From positions 186,001 to 250,000 of the forward strand of contig NZ_SACQ01000006.1 of the NCBI RefSeq assembly GCF_004005935.1: DNA of 64,000 nucleotides, in the 5' to 3' direction. A program made the position numbers and the translations under genes. Source of the DNA: Neptunomonas marina (lineage in GTDB: Bacteria; Pseudomonadota; Gammaproteobacteria; Pseudomonadales; Balneatricaceae). Shown here in pieces: positions 18,501 to 27,907 of the stretch (the stretch's first letter is position 1; every line of letters starts with the position of its first letter). The notes under the pieces are model-generated. The model was not told where the DNA came from. It made no database searches and saw only the letters and a program-made list of their open reading frames with translations.

Positions 18501-18602
18501 CATATGTTCCATACTCCTGAAAGCGAGAAACAGGCATTGGGGCATTTAGTTAAAGTAAACCTTAAACCTATACACTTAAGGCCATCAATAAAAGGTAATT
18601 AG
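15594..18602 (+). CDS. Calcineurin-like phosphoesterase fused to a STAND/NACHT-like NTPase
   Basis: A 1002-residue protein. Residues 1-240 carry a complete metallophosphoesterase signature: D10-x-H12, G47-D48, G87-N-H-D90, H204-H205 and G232-H-E-H235. Residues about 340-690 form a P-loop NTPase: Walker A G373-D-D-Q-T-G-K-T380 and a Walker B-like strand ending at D444. Next comes a winged-helix-like motif typical of NACHT/STAND proteins (F-A-Y-P-Y-I-K-F-F-F-L-G-K-Y-F-A-D, 665-681). A Lys/Glu-rich linker (about 763-800) and an all-helical C-terminus of unknown family follow. No membrane span or signal peptide is present. The gene is strikingly AT-rich against its neighbours, a sign of transfer. 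By analogy with Avs-type STAND proteins I infer a sensor (C-terminus), switch (NTPase) and effector (phosphoesterase), probably in phage defence. Confidence 0.85.
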   Translation: MTVSVLHLSDIHIKTDDTHLLLEADEIAASFFEVYRSSDRCMIIVTGDVAYGGIEEEYDLAKVFFDKIKESLLKEKEIPIDFFLAPGNHDCKLVPEDVIRSTVIAAIHSENSKAKDPDIVEKCVSAQKFFIKFSDKLNPNIKFFKDPLWEEYEIQEGSKVIRVSIINASWMSVLKERPGTLVYPIENYEHLFQGKYDHRFTLIHHPMNWYCQDTYHNFRRLIQQHSSIVFSGHEHSALTSNITTSNNTSTLFFEGKALAPHSMGSEAGFSALLVDVDSGDVRYCSYTRTSEGYEKDSAYDHSASLYEKSSPHSITDGFIHELKDPGASLSLPSKSQVSISDIFISPELDCLDTGKSVSLDDIDPVGKKILITGDDQTGKTKTLHNLYFTLHEREVYPIYIDCRNIKRSTSNSMRKAILKAIEHQYKRPEKLNLLRKSNKAILLDNYEEIGALVKGLDSIFQYINDNYGTVIIACNSMFITASIASSKQRSYLIDFKSYKIKDFGCNLRYQLIKKWHLHEYEDGHAQTEQEFENKIHNSEKTITTVLGKNLVPSRPLYLLTLLQSSSSQTKEELSSSGMSYYYQFLITKSLDEAGVGQGSFDVMFNYLSHLAWFYRDQECDSLDESELNKFNKQFSDKFTTIKFEQQLGTLIKAKILIYNGGFYSFAYPYIKFFFLGKYFADHIEDEEIISIINQSCENLSTRDNSNIILFLTHHKNSDWVVDSISDNLSNCYYDYSPIEFNSDTICLNDIIGSVSEVVISDLNVEENKKQQRKRSEEIDYEPKEEQLDKGSEEYNRSIDDLFKLLRSSEVLGQILKNYFGSITREKKNEYLTETVNAPLRLLGFFISEIMKDPDNLAHQIESRLTEMNSSLSKAEVKEISAQFISEIINITCTGLISKTAEVIGSDKLKEDIDFLVGRSDNNAYKLIQAAVSLISPSKPPIETLKKLAKSLQDNPLAFKVLQSLVLYHIHMFHTPESEKQALGHLVKVNLKPIHLRPSIKGN

Positions 18603-18631
18603 TGGGATCAGTCTAGAGGTTTAAGTTATTT

Positions 18632-18660
18632 GAAAGCCCAGACCTAAGCCTGGGCTTTTC
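18632..18660. terminator. Bidirectional terminator between the NTPase gene and valS
   Basis: AAAGCCCAG and CTGGGCTTTT form a strong stem around ACCTAAGC, with T-runs readable on both strands. It can end the rightward NTPase gene and the leftward valS transcript. Confidence 0.85.
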
Positions 18661-18727
18661 ATTTCAAGTGCCTTTCTTACAGCAATCCTAAAAGTAGAGC
18701 TTCCTCGTCACTCGAAATAATAGAAGC

Positions 18728-21583
18728 TTACAGCGCTTCAATCTTCCCATACTGCTCTTTAAACTGCGCGAAGGCCGCTTGAGCGGTCTCAAGCTTTTCT
18801 TTCTCTTTGGTGATAACCGCTTCCGGTGCGTTGGCTACGAATTTCTCATTGCCCAGCTTACCTTCTACGCGGCCGATCTCTTTTTGCAGTTTATCCATCT
18901 CTTTCTTCAGGCGGGCCAGCTCTGCGTCTTTATCGATTAGGCCCGCCATCGGAACCAATACCTGCATATCGCCCACAAGTTGTGTGGCAGACATCGGCGC
19001 TTCATCGCCCGCTTCCAGCCATGTGATGCTAGCCAGTGATGCTAGCTTAGAGAGGAAGGTGCGGTTAGCTTCCAAGCGCGCTTGGTCTTGTGCGTTTCCG
19101 TTTTGGAATAACACATCCAGCTCTTTAGCAGGGGAGATACCCATCTCACCGCGAATGTTACGTACGCCGGTGATAACGCCTTTCAGCCACTCGATGTCCG
19201 CTTCAGCTGCCGTGTCGATCTTGCTTTCGTCGGCAATTGGGAAGCTTTGCAGCATGATGGTGTCGCCTTCAGCACCTGCAACGCCTTTGATCGATTGCCA
19301 GATCTCTTCAGTGATATACGGCATGATTGGGTGGAGTAAACGCAAGATCACTTCTAGCGCACGAACCAATGTGCGGCGGGTGCCGCGCTTAGCTTCAGCA
19401 GAGGCGTTGTCGTCCCAGAGTACTGGTTTTGATAGCTCTAGGTACCAGCCGCAGTACTCGTTCCAGATGAAGTCGTACAGCGTTTGAGAGGCAAGATCAA
19501 AACGGTACTCATCAAGGTGTTTTGCTGTTTCTGCTTCTACGCGTTGTAGCTGGCTGGCGATCCAGCGGTCAGCCAGTGATAGCTCCACATCGCCGCCGTT
19601 TTGGCCGCAATCTTCGCCCTCTGTGTTCATCTGTACATAGCGTGCTGCGTTCCAGATTTTGTTACAGAAGTTACGGTAGCCCTCTAGGCGCTTCATGTCC
19701 CAGTTGATGTCGCGGCCAGTGGTTGCCAGCGCTGCTAGTGTGAAGCGCAGGGCATCGGTACCGTGTGCGGCAATCCCTTCTGGGAACTGCTTTTCGGTGC
19801 GTTTGCCGATCTTCTCGGCTAGTTGTGGCTGCATCATGTTGCCGGTGCGTTTTTCCAGCAGCGTAGGGAGGTCGATGCCATCGATCATATCCAGCGGATC
19901 AAGCACGTTGCCCTTGGACTTAGACATCTTGTCGCCATTCTCATCACGAATCAGGCCGGTGACGTATACCGTTTTGAACGGAACTTGTGGCGTGCCATCT
20001 TCATTTTTCATGAAGTGCATGGTCATCATCATCATGCGGGCAACCCAGAAGAAGATGATATCGAAACCTGTTACCAGTACGTCGGTTGGGTGGAATGTTT
20101 GCAGGCGCTCGGTGTTTTCTGGCCAGCCTAGTGTGCCGAATGTCCACAGGCCAGAGCTGAACCATGTGTCCAGTACATCGTCGTCCTGTTTGAGTTCGGT
20201 CTCTGCTGGTAGGTTGTACTTCTCGCGTGCAGCGGCTGCACTGTTAGCAACATAGACGTTACCGTCGTTGTCGTAGAATGCTGGAATGCGGTGGCCCCAC
20301 CATAGCTGGCGTGAAATACACCAGTCTTGGATATCGCGCATCCACGCGAAGAACATGTTCTCGTACTGTTTAGGTACAAACTTGATATCGCCATTTTCAA
20401 CAGCTTCAACGGCTGGTTTAGCCAGTGTTTTTGCATCGGCAAACCATTGGTCGGTTAGCATCGGCTCGATAACAACACCGCCACGGTCACCGTAAGGCAC
20501 CGTCATGTCGTTCTCTTCAACTTTTACCAGCAAGCCTGCCGCTTCAAAATCAGCAACGATCGCTTTACGGGCAGCAAAGCGCTCCATGCCGTGGTATTGC
20601 TCTGGCAGGGTAGTATCGATCTCTGAGTTAGGTGTGCCATCGGTGTTGAAGCCTTCTGCCTCATCGCGGATGTGTGCGTCTAGGGTGAAGACGTTGATCA
20701 TCGGCAGGCCGCAGCGCTTGCCCACTTCGTTATCGTTAAAGTCGTGCGCTGGTGTGATCTTCACACAACCAGAGCCCTTCTCCATATCGGCGTGTTCGTC
20801 AGCAACAATGGGAATACGGCGGCCAACCAGTGGCAGCTCAACAAATTTACCGATGAGATCTTTGTAGCGGTCATCTTCTGGGTTAACAGCAACGCCGGTG
20901 TCACCTAGCATGGTTTCTGGGCGCGTTGTGCCCACCACGATAAAGTTATCGCCTTCGGCTGTTGTCGCGCCATCTGCCAGTGGATAACGCAGATACCACA
21001 TCTTACCCTTGACCTCTTTGTTCTCTACTTCGAGGTCAGAGATAGCGGTGTGTAGCTTTGGATCCCAGTTGACGAGGCGTTTGCCACGGTAGATCAGGCC
21101 TTCGTCGTACAGGCGGATAAACACCTCTTGTACCGCGTTGTAGAAGCCGTCATCCATCGTGAAGCGTTCAGTTGGCCAATCGACGGAGTTACCTAAGCGG
21201 CGCATCTGGCCGGTGATAGTGCCACCTGAGTGCTCTTTCCACTCCCAGATTTTTTCGATGAACTTGTCGCGGCCCAGATCGTGGCGCGACTTTTGCTCTT
21301 CGGCAGCGAGCTTACGCTCAACGACCATTTGTGTCGCGATACCCGCGTGGTCGGTGCCCACTTGCCATAGCGTGTTTTTGCCTTGCATGCGCTTGTAGCG
21401 GGTGAGTGCGTCCATAATGGTGTGTTGGAACGCGTGACCCATGTGCAAACTGCCTGTGACATTCGGCGGTGGAATCATGATGCAGTAAGAGTCACCTTCG
21501 CCAGAGGGTGCGAAGTAGTTATTCTCTTCCCAAGTTTGGTACCAGGATTTTTCGATCTCGTTCGGCTGGTAAGTTGTATCCAT
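18728..21583 (-). CDS. valS: Valyl-tRNA synthetase
   Basis: A 951-residue class I synthetase charging tRNA-Val. It has the HIGH-type motif H-M-G-H in [12 protein letters not shown], the K-M-S-K-S motif ([10 protein letters not shown]), the editing domain between them, an anticodon-binding domain, and the C-terminal coiled coil (residues about 880-945, Lys/Glu heptads) characteristic of ValRS. Full family length. It lies downstream of holC on the same strand with a 197-base gap, the usual neighbourhood (pepA-holC-valS). Confidence 0.99.
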   Translation of the reverse strand: MDTTYQPNEIEKSWYQTWEENNYFAPSGEGDSYCIMIPPPNVTGSLHMGHAFQHTIMDALTRYKRMQGKNTLWQVGTDHAGIATQMVVERKLAAEEQKSRHDLGRDKFIEKIWEWKEHSGGTITGQMRRLGNSVDWPTERFTMDDGFYNAVQEVFIRLYDEGLIYRGKRLVNWDPKLHTAISDLEVENKEVKGKMWYLRYPLADGATTAEGDNFIVVGTTRPETMLGDTGVAVNPEDDRYKDLIGKFVELPLVGRRIPIVADEHADMEKGSGCVKITPAHDFNDNEVGKRCGLPMINVFTLDAHIRDEAEGFNTDGTPNSEIDTTLPEQYHGMERFAARKAIVADFEAAGLLVKVEENDMTVPYGDRGGVVIEPMLTDQWFADAKTLAKPAVEAVENGDIKFVPKQYENMFFAWMRDIQDWCISRQLWWGHRIPAFYDNDGNVYVANSAAAAREKYNLPAETELKQDDDVLDTWFSSGLWTFGTLGWPENTERLQTFHPTDVLVTGFDIIFFWVARMMMMTMHFMKNEDGTPQVPFKTVYVTGLIRDENGDKMSKSKGNVLDPLDMIDGIDLPTLLEKRTGNMMQPQLAEKIGKRTEKQFPEGIAAHGTDALRFTLAALATTGRDINWDMKRLEGYRNFCNKIWNAARYVQMNTEGEDCGQNGGDVELSLADRWIASQLQRVEAETAKHLDEYRFDLASQTLYDFIWNEYCGWYLELSKPVLWDDNASAEAKRGTRRTLVRALEVILRLLHPIMPYITEEIWQSIKGVAGAEGDTIMLQSFPIADESKIDTAAEADIEWLKGVITGVRNIRGEMGISPAKELDVLFQNGNAQDQARLEANRTFLSKLASLASITWLEAGDEAPMSATQLVGDMQVLVPMAGLIDKDAELARLKKEMDKLQKEIGRVEGKLGNEKFVANAPEAVITKEKEKLETAQAAFAQFKEQYGKIEAL

Positions 21584-21780
21584 CGTCTCTTCTGTCTCTT
21601 GCGCTATCAGTTTGCGTTCGGTTAGACGTGGCGGTCAGCACGAAATTCGCTGCGCGCCAGTGCAAGCTGCATGTGATTCGGTTTAGCCGGCCATTATACC
21701 CGTTGTGTGCGGATGGCAGAAGGTAACGCGCGAGAAATTGCGCCGCTTTTCAGCGCTAGACGTGTTGCTGTATGGCGGCA

Positions 21781-22215
21781 CTAAGTGCGCTTGCGCATAT
21801 CATGCATACTCGGCTGAATGCCGACCGCTTGATAGCGCTTAAAGCGTTGGCGAGTATCAGCCAAGATGGTGGGTTCTTGCACCACAACTTCGGCGATGCG
21901 AGCAAACTGTTCGGTATGATCAAGATAGCCAGAGGCTAAGTTAACCAGCATATCGGGTTGTGTTGGCAGATGGGGGAGATCCCAACCTAAACGGATCGGG
22001 GCTAGCAGGGTATCGCTGGCCAGTGAGTTGGGCAGGAACGCTTCGCTCTCTGCCCGCCAGAGCCAATTGCTGACCTCTTCGGCCATCTGCTGAGATGCGG
22101 TATGGATATACAGCTTATGTCCAGCAGCGAGCGCACGGCCGCAGAGCCGCGTCAGAAACTGATAGCGGCTATCGGTGTCGGTGCTTGGCAGAATGTAGAA
22201 GTCAGCTTGCGGCAT
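21781..22215 (-). CDS. holC: DNA polymerase III chi subunit
   Basis: A 144-residue HolC protein: A-D-F-Y-I-L-P-S start, a central L-C-G-R-A-L-A-A-G-H-K-L-Y-I-H-T segment, and a W-x-F/L-x-P region (P-N-S-L-A-S-D). Chi binds psi in the clamp loader and contacts SSB on lagging-strand DNA. It is four bases downstream of pepA, so the two are co-transcribed, matching the conserved pepA-holC-valS order. Confidence 0.95.
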   Translation of the reverse strand: MPQADFYILPSTDTDSRYQFLTRLCGRALAAGHKLYIHTASQQMAEEVSNWLWRAESEAFLPNSLASDTLLAPIRLGWDLPHLPTQPDMLVNLASGYLDHTEQFARIAEVVVQEPTILADTRQRFKRYQAVGIQPSMHDMRKRT

Positions 22216-22219
22216 CGGT

Positions 22220-23725
22220 TTACTCGTCGTCGATCACGTCAGCGGCTTGGTTCAGCATGTACTGCGCCAGTAGCGGTACACAGCGCCCAGTGGCACCTTT
22301 TGCTTTACCGGCAGAGTTCCACGCGGTACCCGCGATATCAATGTGGGCCCAACGATACGCTTTGGTGAAGCGGCTTAGGAAGCACCCTGCCGTGATCGTA
22401 CCGGCTGCTGGACCGCCAATGTTAGCGATATCAGCAAAGTTGCTGTCCAGTAGCTCTTGGTAATCATCCCACAGCGGTAAGCGCCAAACGCGATCAGACG
22501 CGTAATCGCCCGCAACGCTTAGCTCTTGAGCAAGGTCTTCATCGTTGGTCATCACGCCAGAAGGCACATGGCCCAGTGCAACAATACACGCACCGGTTAG
22601 TGTCGCGATATCCACAACGCTGGCAGGTTCGAAGCGCTCAACATAGGTCAGCGTATCGCACAGAACTAAGCGGCCTTCGGCGTCGGTGTTGAGGATCTCA
22701 ACCGTTTGACCAGACAGCGTAGTGACGATATCGCCGGGTTTGGTGGCGTGGCCGCTTGGCATATTTTCAGCCGCTGCAATGACACCGTAGATATTGATCG
22801 GCAAGTCCATCTCAGCAACGGCCGTCATCGCGCCCATTACGGAAGCTGCGCCGCACATATCAAACTTCATTTCGTCCATTTTAGCGCCGGGCTTCAACGA
22901 GATGCCGCCGGTATCAAAGGTGATGCCCTTACCCACAAGCACGTGTGGTTTGTCGCCCTCTTCTCCACCATTGTGTTTGATAATGATCAGTTGCGATGGT
23001 TGCTCGCTGCCGTTGCCCACAGACAGTAGGCAGTTCATGCCGAGCTGGCGCATTGCATCTTCATCCAGCACTTCGCATGTGACCGAGTCATACTCGTTAG
23101 CAAGTTCTTTGGCTTGGTCAGCAAGGTAGGTTGGCGTGCAGATATTGCCCGGCAGGTTGCCAAGTTCACGGGCGGTGTTCATCCCGTTAGCGATAGCCGC
23201 ACCGTCAACCAACGCGCCTTCACCCTCTTCAGTGTTGTCTTCGCTCAGGTGAATAGCGAACTTTTCGATGGCATACGGGTCAGCTTTTTTACTCTTGGTG
23301 GCGTCGTACTGATAGAGCTCTGCGGTGGCCGTTTCTACCAGCAGGCGTGTTTGGCGGTAGGTATCCGCTTGGTCGGACGCTTCGCCATCCAGCGCAATGG
23401 TGATCTCTTTCAAATTCAGCGCCTTAACTTGGCCCAAAATTGCTTTGATCACTTTTTTATAGCTGCGGTCGTGGCGCTCATCTGCTTTACCAAGGCCCAC
23501 TACCAAAATGCGCTTAGCGCTCACGCCATTAAGACGCTGTAGCAAGAGTGTTTCACCGGTTTTACCTTTGATATCGCCAGCGGCAACGAGGTCAGAAAGG
23601 TAGCCTTGAGCAGCACTGTTAATAGCGGTTGCCGAAGGGGTTAGTGCAGCATCAGCTGCGACACCAATCACGAGGCATTCGGTATCTAAGGTGGCAACGT
23701 TGCCGTTTACAATTTCAAAATCCAT
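22220..23725 (-). CDS. pepA: Leucyl aminopeptidase PepA
   Basis: A 501-residue M17 family enzyme. The signature N-T-D-A-E-G-R-L is present, with other metal ligands in V-G-K-G-I-T-F-D-T-G-G-I and the Lys-containing region K-M-D-E-M-K-F-D-M. It removes N-terminal residues from peptides in the cytoplasm using two divalent metals; PepA also acts as a DNA-binding accessory factor in enterics. ATG 23725 is preferred to the in-frame TTG at 23740 because GGAG sits at a proper distance upstream. Divergent from lptF. Confidence 0.97.
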   Translation of the reverse strand: MDFEIVNGNVATLDTECLVIGVAADAALTPSATAINSAAQGYLSDLVAAGDIKGKTGETLLLQRLNGVSAKRILVVGLGKADERHDRSYKKVIKAILGQVKALNLKEITIALDGEASDQADTYRQTRLLVETATAELYQYDATKSKKADPYAIEKFAIHLSEDNTEEGEGALVDGAAIANGMNTARELGNLPGNICTPTYLADQAKELANEYDSVTCEVLDEDAMRQLGMNCLLSVGNGSEQPSQLIIIKHNGGEEGDKPHVLVGKGITFDTGGISLKPGAKMDEMKFDMCGAASVMGAMTAVAEMDLPINIYGVIAAAENMPSGHATKPGDIVTTLSGQTVEILNTDAEGRLVLCDTLTYVERFEPASVVDIATLTGACIVALGHVPSGVMTNDEDLAQELSVAGDYASDRVWRLPLWDDYQELLDSNFADIANIGGPAAGTITAGCFLSRFTKAYRWAHIDIAGTAWNSAGKAKGATGRCVPLLAQYMLNQAADVIDDE

Positions 23726-23907
23726 GAGGGCTCCAAACAAGACTTTGCGGCTGGATTAATAGATAATGCTGACGCAGAAATCCAGCTGCGTTTATGTTAG
23801 CTGGCACTATAAAGGACGCTGCACAGAACGCCAAGTGGCGCGGCAGTCCAGATAAAACTCAGAGCTTTGTTTTCGTTGATTAGTTTCTTTTTTCGGGCGG
23901 TATTCGG

Positions 23908-25023
23908 TTGATTATTTTTCGTTACCTAGCGCGGCAAATTTTGATGAGCACAGTGGCGGTGAGCCTTGTGCTAACACTGATTATTGTCAGTGGGCGCTTT
24001 ATCAAGTTTCTCTCTTACGTGGTAGCTGGTGAGCTGTCGCCGGAGTTTGTGTTTCAACTGGTGGCTTACCGTATCCCCGGCATGTTGGTGCTGATTCTGC
24101 CGCTGGGGTTGTTCTTGGGCGTGCTGCTGGCGCTTGGCCGCATGTACTTAGAAAGTGAAATGGTCGTGCTACGGGCCAGCGGTATGAGCTCCGGTAAGCT
24201 GGCGCGATTTGCGCTGGGGCCTGCGCTTCTCGTGAGTGCGGTGGTTGCGTTGCTATCACTCTACCTTTCGCCTTTGAGTTGGCAGCAGGTGGAACAGATC
24301 TACGAGCAAGAGAGTAAGAAAAGCGAGCTAGATAACTTAACGCCGGGGCGTTTTCATAGTTTGCGCGGTGGTTCGCGCACCTCCTACACCAGTGCCTATG
24401 ATGGCGATGAGAAAGAGCTGAGCTTTGTGTTTGTCTCTGAACGTGATGAAAAAACAGGCCAATTGCGCGTTGTCGTTGCCGAGGCTGGCCGCCAAGTCAT
24501 CACCAACCCTGAAACCCAAGAGCGTTTTGTGGTGCTAGAAAAGGGGTTTCGCTACGACGGCGAACCGGGGCGAGCCGACTACACCGAGATCGCGTTTCAG
24601 GAGTATGGCTTTTTGATGCCGCCATCACAGGGGTATCAGCGCCCAGCTAAGATCGATGCGTTGACGCTCTCTGAACTTATGGCGATTGATGATTCTGAAC
24701 ACCGTGCTGAGCTGCACTGGCGTTTATCGATGCCGCTACTTGCCTTAATTATTACGCTGATTGCGGTGCCCATGAGTAAGACCAATCCGCGCCAAGGCCG
24801 CTATGCGAAGCTGATCCCCTCGATTCTGCTTTACATGACCTACCTCACCTTACTTACAGGTGCGAAGGGTGCGATTGATGATGGCAAAATGGGCGTTATC
24901 AGTTTGTGGCTGATCCACCTTGGTTTCTTCCTTTTCGCGCTGAGTTTGCTGTTTGGGGACCGCTTCTGGGAGCGGGTCGCGAACCTGATGCCGCGTTTGC
25001 CGCAGCGGAGTAAATCATCATGA
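23908..25023 (+). CDS. lptF: LPS export ABC transporter permease LptF
   Basis: A 371-residue YjgP/YjgQ permease: N-terminal R-Y-L-A-R-Q-I-L, three membrane spans, a large periplasmic beta-jellyroll domain (about residues 125-260), and three C-terminal spans with the motif P-M-S-K-T-N-P-R-Q-G-R-Y. With LptG and LptB2 it extracts LPS from the inner membrane. It begins with TTG 23908 after a weak GGCGG site. Its stop overlaps the lptG start by four bases (ATGA). Confidence 0.97.
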   Translation: MIIFRYLARQILMSTVAVSLVLTLIIVSGRFIKFLSYVVAGELSPEFVFQLVAYRIPGMLVLILPLGLFLGVLLALGRMYLESEMVVLRASGMSSGKLARFALGPALLVSAVVALLSLYLSPLSWQQVEQIYEQESKKSELDNLTPGRFHSLRGGSRTSYTSAYDGDEKELSFVFVSERDEKTGQLRVVVAEAGRQVITNPETQERFVVLEKGFRYDGEPGRADYTEIAFQEYGFLMPPSQGYQRPAKIDALTLSELMAIDDSEHRAELHWRLSMPLLALIITLIAVPMSKTNPRQGRYAKLIPSILLYMTYLTLLTGAKGAIDDGKMGVISLWLIHLGFFLFALSLLFGDRFWERVANLMPRLPQRSKSS

Positions 25024-26084
25024 TGCTTCGTTTGGAACGCTACATTGCGGCGCAGGTCTTGAGCGCAGTATTCGTCATTTTGCTGATCGTGCTGGGGCTG
25101 GATCTGATTTTTGAGTTTGTCGCCCAAGCGGCTGATATCAACGAGCGCTACACCATGAGTGATGTGCTCTACTACTTGGCCTATCGAGCGCCGGGGCGGC
25201 TGTACGAATTTCTGCCGCTAGCGAGCCTTGTGGGCTGTTTAGTGGGGCTAGGTATGCTGGCAAGTAATAGCGAACTCACGGTGATGCGAGCGGCAGGTAT
25301 CTCTATCGGCCGTATCGTGATGGCGGTGATGAAACCTGCGATTTTGCTGGCGTTGATCGCTGTTTTGATGGGTGAGTACGTCGTGCCCCACAGTGAACAG
25401 GTGGCGGAAAGCTCGCGGGCGCTGGCGAAGTCTAATGGACAGGCGCTGCGCTCTGAGCACGGCGTTTGGCACCGTGAAGATAATCAATTTATCCATATCA
25501 ACGCAGTTGAGCCGGGTGGCAAAATCCACGGTATCACGCGGTATACCTTCGATGAGCGCTTGCAGATGGTGAGCGCAAGCTTTGCCGCCACAGGAACCTA
25601 TTCCGAGCAAGGGTGGATACTCAAAGAGGTACAACAGACGGCGTTCTTAGGCGATCGCACTCAGGTCAGTAGCGCTTCGCAAGAGCTGTGGCAGTCGGGG
25701 CTGACGCCTACATTACTGTCGGTTATTGTTGTGAAACCTGTGGATCTTTCGATCAGTGGTTTGTGGTCATACACTGGCTATCTGGCTGAGCAGGGGTTAG
25801 ATGCCAACCAATATCTATTGGCTTTTTGGACGAAGGTACTGCAACCGGTGGGGATTCTTGCGCTGGTACTGGTGGGTGTTTCGTTTGTCTTTGGACCGCT
25901 GCGTAGCGTGACGGTGGGACAGCGGATCGTGGCAGGCGTGATTGTTGGTTTGGTGTTTAAGTTTTCACAAGATTTGCTAGGCCCTGCGAGTTTGGTTGTG
26001 GGCTTTACGCCGCTGGTAGCAACGATGATACCGATAGCCGTTTGTGCTGGCGTTGGTTTTATCTTGTTAAAACGCGCCGGTTAA
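25020..26084 (+). CDS. lptG: LPS export ABC transporter permease LptG
   Basis: A 354-residue paralogue of LptF with the same layout (three spans, periplasmic jellyroll about 130-245, three spans) and family motifs R-Y-I-A-A-Q-V and R-A-A-G-I-S. It forms the LptB2FG complex that drives LPS across the periplasm. The ATGA overlap with lptF indicates coupled translation. Normal length. Confidence 0.97.
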   Translation: MMLRLERYIAAQVLSAVFVILLIVLGLDLIFEFVAQAADINERYTMSDVLYYLAYRAPGRLYEFLPLASLVGCLVGLGMLASNSELTVMRAAGISIGRIVMAVMKPAILLALIAVLMGEYVVPHSEQVAESSRALAKSNGQALRSEHGVWHREDNQFIHINAVEPGGKIHGITRYTFDERLQMVSASFAATGTYSEQGWILKEVQQTAFLGDRTQVSSASQELWQSGLTPTLLSVIVVKPVDLSISGLWSYTGYLAEQGLDANQYLLAFWTKVLQPVGILALVLVGVSFVFGPLRSVTVGQRIVAGVIVGLVFKFSQDLLGPASLVVGFTPLVATMIPIAVCAGVGFILLKRAG

Positions 26085-26098
26085 CGGGAGAATAGGCG

Positions 26099-26130
26099 AA
26101 AAAAAGAGCAGTTAAGACTGCTCTTTTTTT
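26099..26130. terminator. Bidirectional terminator between lptG and the RDD gene
   Basis: An A-run, GAGCAGT-TAAG-ACTGCTC stem-loop, and T-run form a symmetrical terminator. It ends lptG on the plus strand and contains the stop codon of the leftward RDD gene. Confidence 0.9.
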
Positions 26131-26567
26131 CGTTTTGGTATCACCACAACGCGTGAGCTTGAAAAGCGGTCGTGCCATGTCAGGCGTTCATCAGAGAAAA
26201 GCATCCACCAGTAACCGAAACCTGCGGCGGCGATCGATACGATAGCGGCCAACCAACGCTTGAGCGCTTGGCTCCACGTTAGGCTGTAGCCCTCTAATGA
26301 CTGAACACGAAGGCGCCATGCCATCATGCCGATGGTTTGGCCTGACTTGGTCCAGAAGAAGCCATTAAATAGAAAGATGACAACGAAGTAAGCGCTCTGC
26401 ATCAGCGGACCTTCGGCCGCTTCCCCACCGTTGAGCGCTACACCGATACCACCAACGAAAAAGAGTACGGCAATCACAACGAGTAAGTCGTACACGAGTG
26501 CGGCTAGGCGCTTAAAAAGGTTTGCTTCTGTGACACCGGTTTGATCAAAAACAACTCTACGAGGCAT
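26112..26567 (-). CDS. RDD family membrane protein
   Basis: A 151-residue protein with three hydrophobic spans. The RDD pattern is present: A-A-L-V-Y-D-L-L at the first span, G-M-M-A-W-R-L-R-V-Q between, and W-H-D-R-F-S-S-S-R-V-V at the end. RDD proteins are small inner-membrane proteins; some are proposed ion transporters, but the role is generally unknown. It is 25 bases downstream of the YeeE/YedE transporter gene and likely shares its transcript. Confidence 0.9.
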   Translation of the reverse strand: MPRRVVFDQTGVTEANLFKRLAALVYDLLVVIAVLFFVGGIGVALNGGEAAEGPLMQSAYFVVIFLFNGFFWTKSGQTIGMMAWRLRVQSLEGYSLTWSQALKRWLAAIVSIAAAGFGYWWMLFSDERLTWHDRFSSSRVVVIPKRKKEQS

Positions 26568-26592
26568 TATTTATCCTTACGTTAACCTTCAA

Positions 26593-27822
26593 TTAGCAAG
26601 CGCTGCGGCTCTCTGTTTGATTCGAAAGCTTAAAGAGGGGGCGGAACCACGTTCCAATGATATTGCCGATAAACGCTGCTACTAGCCACAGCCAGCCATG
26701 CAAACTACCGGAAACAATACCGCCGAAGTAAGCGCCAATATTGCAGCCAAACGAGATCGTTGCACCATATCCCAACAGTAAACCACCCAGCACAGCAGCG
26801 ATCCAGTTTTGCCAAGGCATCCGCCACTGCAGTAAAAGCTTGCCCGCCAGCGCAGCAGCTAGCAGTGCTCCCAAAATGACACCAACATTCATGAGCGTGG
26901 CGGCATCGGTTGTCAGTGGTTCTAGTAGGGCATCTTCACGGCCGGGTTGGAGCCAATATGTCCAAAAATCGAGTTCTAGATCCATGCCGAAAGTTTCTGC
27001 AAGCTTTGCGCCCCATAATGGGTAAGCAATGGCGACGGCCCACGGGCGGCCAATCATGGCGAGCGTGGCAAAGTTCAGCAACGCCAGTGCGACTGCGCCC
27101 CAAATAAAAGGCCATGGGCCGCTGAGCAGGCGCTTGGGTAGGGTGAGCGTACCGTCGGCTTGATCGCGTTCAACGTAACCGTGGCGGCGTTTTTCGAACC
27201 AAACCGTGAGTGCGGCAATGGCGGCGAACACCGCCAAGTTAGCGATGATGGCCATCGGTACACCAAGGCTTTGAATTGTGGATACAGGGGCGAGCTGCGG
27301 CAACGAGGTCCACCACTCGTAGTCTTTTGTGGCCCAAAGGCCTCCCGCTGCAAACCCCAGCATGCTTGGAATCGCTCTAAGTTGGCCACCACCAGCGTGA
27401 TAGAGGTTGCCAGATGCACAGCCGTTACCTAACTGCATACCAATGCCGAAGATAAAGGCTCCGCAGATAATCGACCAGCCTAACGGGCGATTGAAGCCGT
27501 TGACCGCTGTGCCAAACAGCTCCCCAGCACCCAGTGCAGGAAAGAACAGACAAACCGCCACTGCAAGCATCAACATCTGCGCGCGCAAGCCTTTGCCTTT
27601 ACCGTGCAGGATGAAGCTGCGCCACGCAGTCGTGAAACCAAAAGCTGCGTGGTAAAGCGTTAAGCCAAGAGCTGCGCCTAATGCAAGGAGAGTGGCCTCA
27701 AACCAAGACTCCTGATTGGCTAACCACAAAAATGCACCGCTGCAGAGCAATACAACAAAAAATAGAGTCTTACGTCCTGTGATTTGCGCATCCATTGCCG
27801 GAGAGGTTGAAGAGGAGTTCAT
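26593..27822 (-). CDS. YeeE/YedE family (TsuA-like) sulfur-compound transporter
   Basis: A 409-residue membrane protein with about ten spans in two related halves. The signature cysteine motifs are G-N-G-C-A-S-G-N-L-Y in the first half and S-F-G-C-N-I-G-A-Y-F in the second, as in thiosulfate transporter TsuA. Thiosulfate or related sulfur (or selenium) uptake is the inferred role. No TusA-like sulfur carrier gene lies next to it, unlike many yeeE loci. Upstream gene of a two-gene leftward unit with the RDD gene. Confidence 0.88.
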   Translation of the reverse strand: MNSSSTSPAMDAQITGRKTLFFVVLLCSGAFLWLANQESWFEATLLALGAALGLTLYHAAFGFTTAWRSFILHGKGKGLRAQMLMLAVAVCLFFPALGAGELFGTAVNGFNRPLGWSIICGAFIFGIGMQLGNGCASGNLYHAGGGQLRAIPSMLGFAAGGLWATKDYEWWTSLPQLAPVSTIQSLGVPMAIIANLAVFAAIAALTVWFEKRRHGYVERDQADGTLTLPKRLLSGPWPFIWGAVALALLNFATLAMIGRPWAVAIAYPLWGAKLAETFGMDLELDFWTYWLQPGREDALLEPLTTDAATLMNVGVILGALLAAALAGKLLLQWRMPWQNWIAAVLGGLLLGYGATISFGCNIGAYFGGIVSGSLHGWLWLVAAFIGNIIGTWFRPLFKLSNQTESRSAC

Positions 27823-27907
27823 CGCGTACTCATTAGCCTAGTGTGTCAAAAAGCAGGCTAATATATCACCAGTTGGAGGCGATTATAAGAAAGGTGCTCA
27901 ATAAGTA

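Noticed and set aside
19695-20255. 186-residue frame opposite valS
   Set aside because: Antisense shadow of a highly conserved gene; Ser/Arg-rich and without motifs.
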